From NCBI GenBank assembly GCA_030146875.1, contig JASLAX010000087.1, forward strand, positions 1 through 51,721: DNA of 51,721 nt. The letters run 5' to 3'. This document shows, piece by piece, positions 50,973 through 51,721 of the stretch. The position numbers and the translations under genes are program-made. The DNA comes from Longimicrobiaceae bacterium. Its GTDB lineage: Bacteria > Gemmatimonadota > Gemmatimonadetes > Longimicrobiales > Longimicrobiaceae. Numbering within the stretch: position 1 is the first letter of the stretch; each line of letters begins with the position of its first letter. Under the pieces are notes generated by a model. The model did not search any database. It had not been told where the DNA came from and worked only from the letters and a program-made list of their open reading frames with translations.

Positions 50973-51721
50973 TCAGGGGGCCGCGGCGGCCTCCACCCGG
51001 AAGCGGCCGGCCAGCTCGTGCAGCGAGGTCGCGGTCTCGGCCGTGTGCTGCGAGGTGGCGGTGAGCTCCTGCATGGCGGCGGACTGCTGCTGCGTGGCGG
51101 CGGCGGTGCTCTGCGCCCGCTCCAGGGTGCCCGCCGCGATCTCGCGGATGCGGTGCATGTCGTCGCGCACGCCGCCCAGCGCCGCCGCCTGCCGGTCGAT
51201 CGCGCCCGCGATCTGCTCCACGAAGCTCACGGTCTGCTCCAGGCCCGAGACCATGGCCCCTAGCGCCTCGCGCCCGCCCGCCGTCACCGCGCCCACGCCG
51301 CCCAGGCGCTCGCTCCCCGACCGCAGCCGCTCCCGCACCCCGGCGATGGCGGTCTGCGTCTCCTCCACCACGGCCGCCACCTCGGCGGCGGAGCCGGCCG
51401 ACTGCGCGGCGAGCTTGCGGACGTTGTCGGCCACCACCGCGAAGCCGCGGCCGCCCTCTCCCGCGCGGGCGGCCTCGATGGCGGCGTTCAGCGCCAGGAG
51501 TGAGGTGCGCTCGGCGATCTCCTGGATGGCGGCCACGAAGCCGGCCACGCGCGCGCCGGCGGACTCCAGCGCGTCCATCGCCCCCGCCAGGCCGTGGTAG
51601 TCGTCGCCCACCTCGCCCAGCACCTCGCCCGCGCGGCCCACGGCGGCGGCCTGCGCCTCGGCCTGGGCCGCCAGGCCGCGGGCGCGCTGCGCGAGGAGGC
51701 CACCGGCTCCGCCGAGCGCGC
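50973..51721 (-). CDS. Methyl-accepting chemotaxis protein, C-terminal part (truncated by window)
   Basis: The visible 249 residues are the signalling coiled coil. The hairpin tip EIAERTSLLALNAAIEAARAGEGGRGFAVVADNVRKLA marks an MCP that binds CheA/CheW. It ends with RVEAAAAP and a stop. The reading frame continues past 51721, so the sensor and membrane parts are outside. GTG near 51641 is not a start. No CheW-binding-site change is seen. Confidence 0.92.
   Translation of the reverse strand, partial: ALGGAGGLLAQRARGLAAQAEAQAAAVGRAGEVLGEVGDDYHGLAGAMDALESAGARVAGFVAAIQEIAERTSLLALNAAIEAARAGEGGRGFAVVADNVRKLAAQSAGSAAEVAAVVEETQTAIAGVRERLRSGSERLGGVGAVTAGGREALGAMVSGLEQTVSFVEQIAGAIDRQAAALGGVRDDMHRIREIAAGTLERAQSTAAATQQQSAAMQELTATSQHTAETATSLHELAGRFRVEAAAAP

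Overview
The window is a very GC-rich chromosomal segment (above 70 % by eye) from a Gram-negative bacterium. Outer-membrane barrels, many lipobox signal peptides, Tat signals and a complete Alternative Complex III operon support this. The ACIII genes, the succinylase-type dap operon, the extreme GC content, the recurring TACATT-like -10 boxes and the intergenic hairpin repeats together suggest Gemmatimonadota, possibly a Longimicrobium relative. That placement is inference. I see no rRNA, tRNA, CRISPR array, transposase or phage gene. Forty-nine protein genes are supported; the last is cut by the window end.

Layout. 0-3.3 kb (minus): a FadL-type porin and an SGNH lipase lipoprotein in one operon, then a SemiSWEET-like membrane protein. 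3.4-6.3 kb: an aldo/keto reductase, a repeat-filled gap, and a SCO1 gene translationally coupled to a CrtA-like monooxygenase. 6.4-10.1 kb: dapD-dapE-dapC plus a lipoprotein, each gene overlapping the next by 4 bp. 10.2-12.4 kb (minus): a secreted glycosidase-like lipoprotein and two paralogous tiny Thr-rich lipoproteins. 12.7-15.9 kb: a histidine kinase and an NtrC-type sigma-54 activator. 16.1-17.9 kb: a Tat lipoprotein coupled to an amidase. 18.2-23.7 kb (minus): a zinc-ribbon protein, a LuxC-like acyl-CoA reductase, a BamA/DUF5686-like barrel, a lipoprotein and a CPBP protease. 23.8-27.0 kb: a BON lipoprotein, a lytic transglycosylase with a probable CTG start, and a TPR/HD-GYP protein.

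27.2-31.9 kb is the most unusual stretch. It holds a 92-residue secreted protein with a regular C-x10-C-x11-C-x10-C pattern, a lipoprotein, an ABC ATPase and permease pair, a beta-propeller lipoprotein and a small thioredoxin-fold-like protein. This could be an uncharacterised secreted-peptide system. 32.1-36.5 kb is a fatty-acid/acyl-CoA operon (SDR, FadJ-type bifunctional enzyme, MBL hydrolase, CoA-binding protein).

36.9-44.7 kb is the complete ACIII operon actABCDEF, with its own promoter and ending in a nested palindrome. 44.9-47.9 kb is a tightly packed set: L,D-transpeptidase, PHP phosphoesterase, membrane protein and lipoprotein. 48.1-51.7 kb holds a TrmJ-like tRNA methyltransferase, a cold-shock protein with a strong promoter and long leader, a soluble histidine kinase with a degenerate receiver, and the C-terminal half of a chemotaxis receptor.

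The genes favour 4-bp ATGA/GTGA/TTGA overlaps, so many neighbouring products are probably made in coupled amounts.
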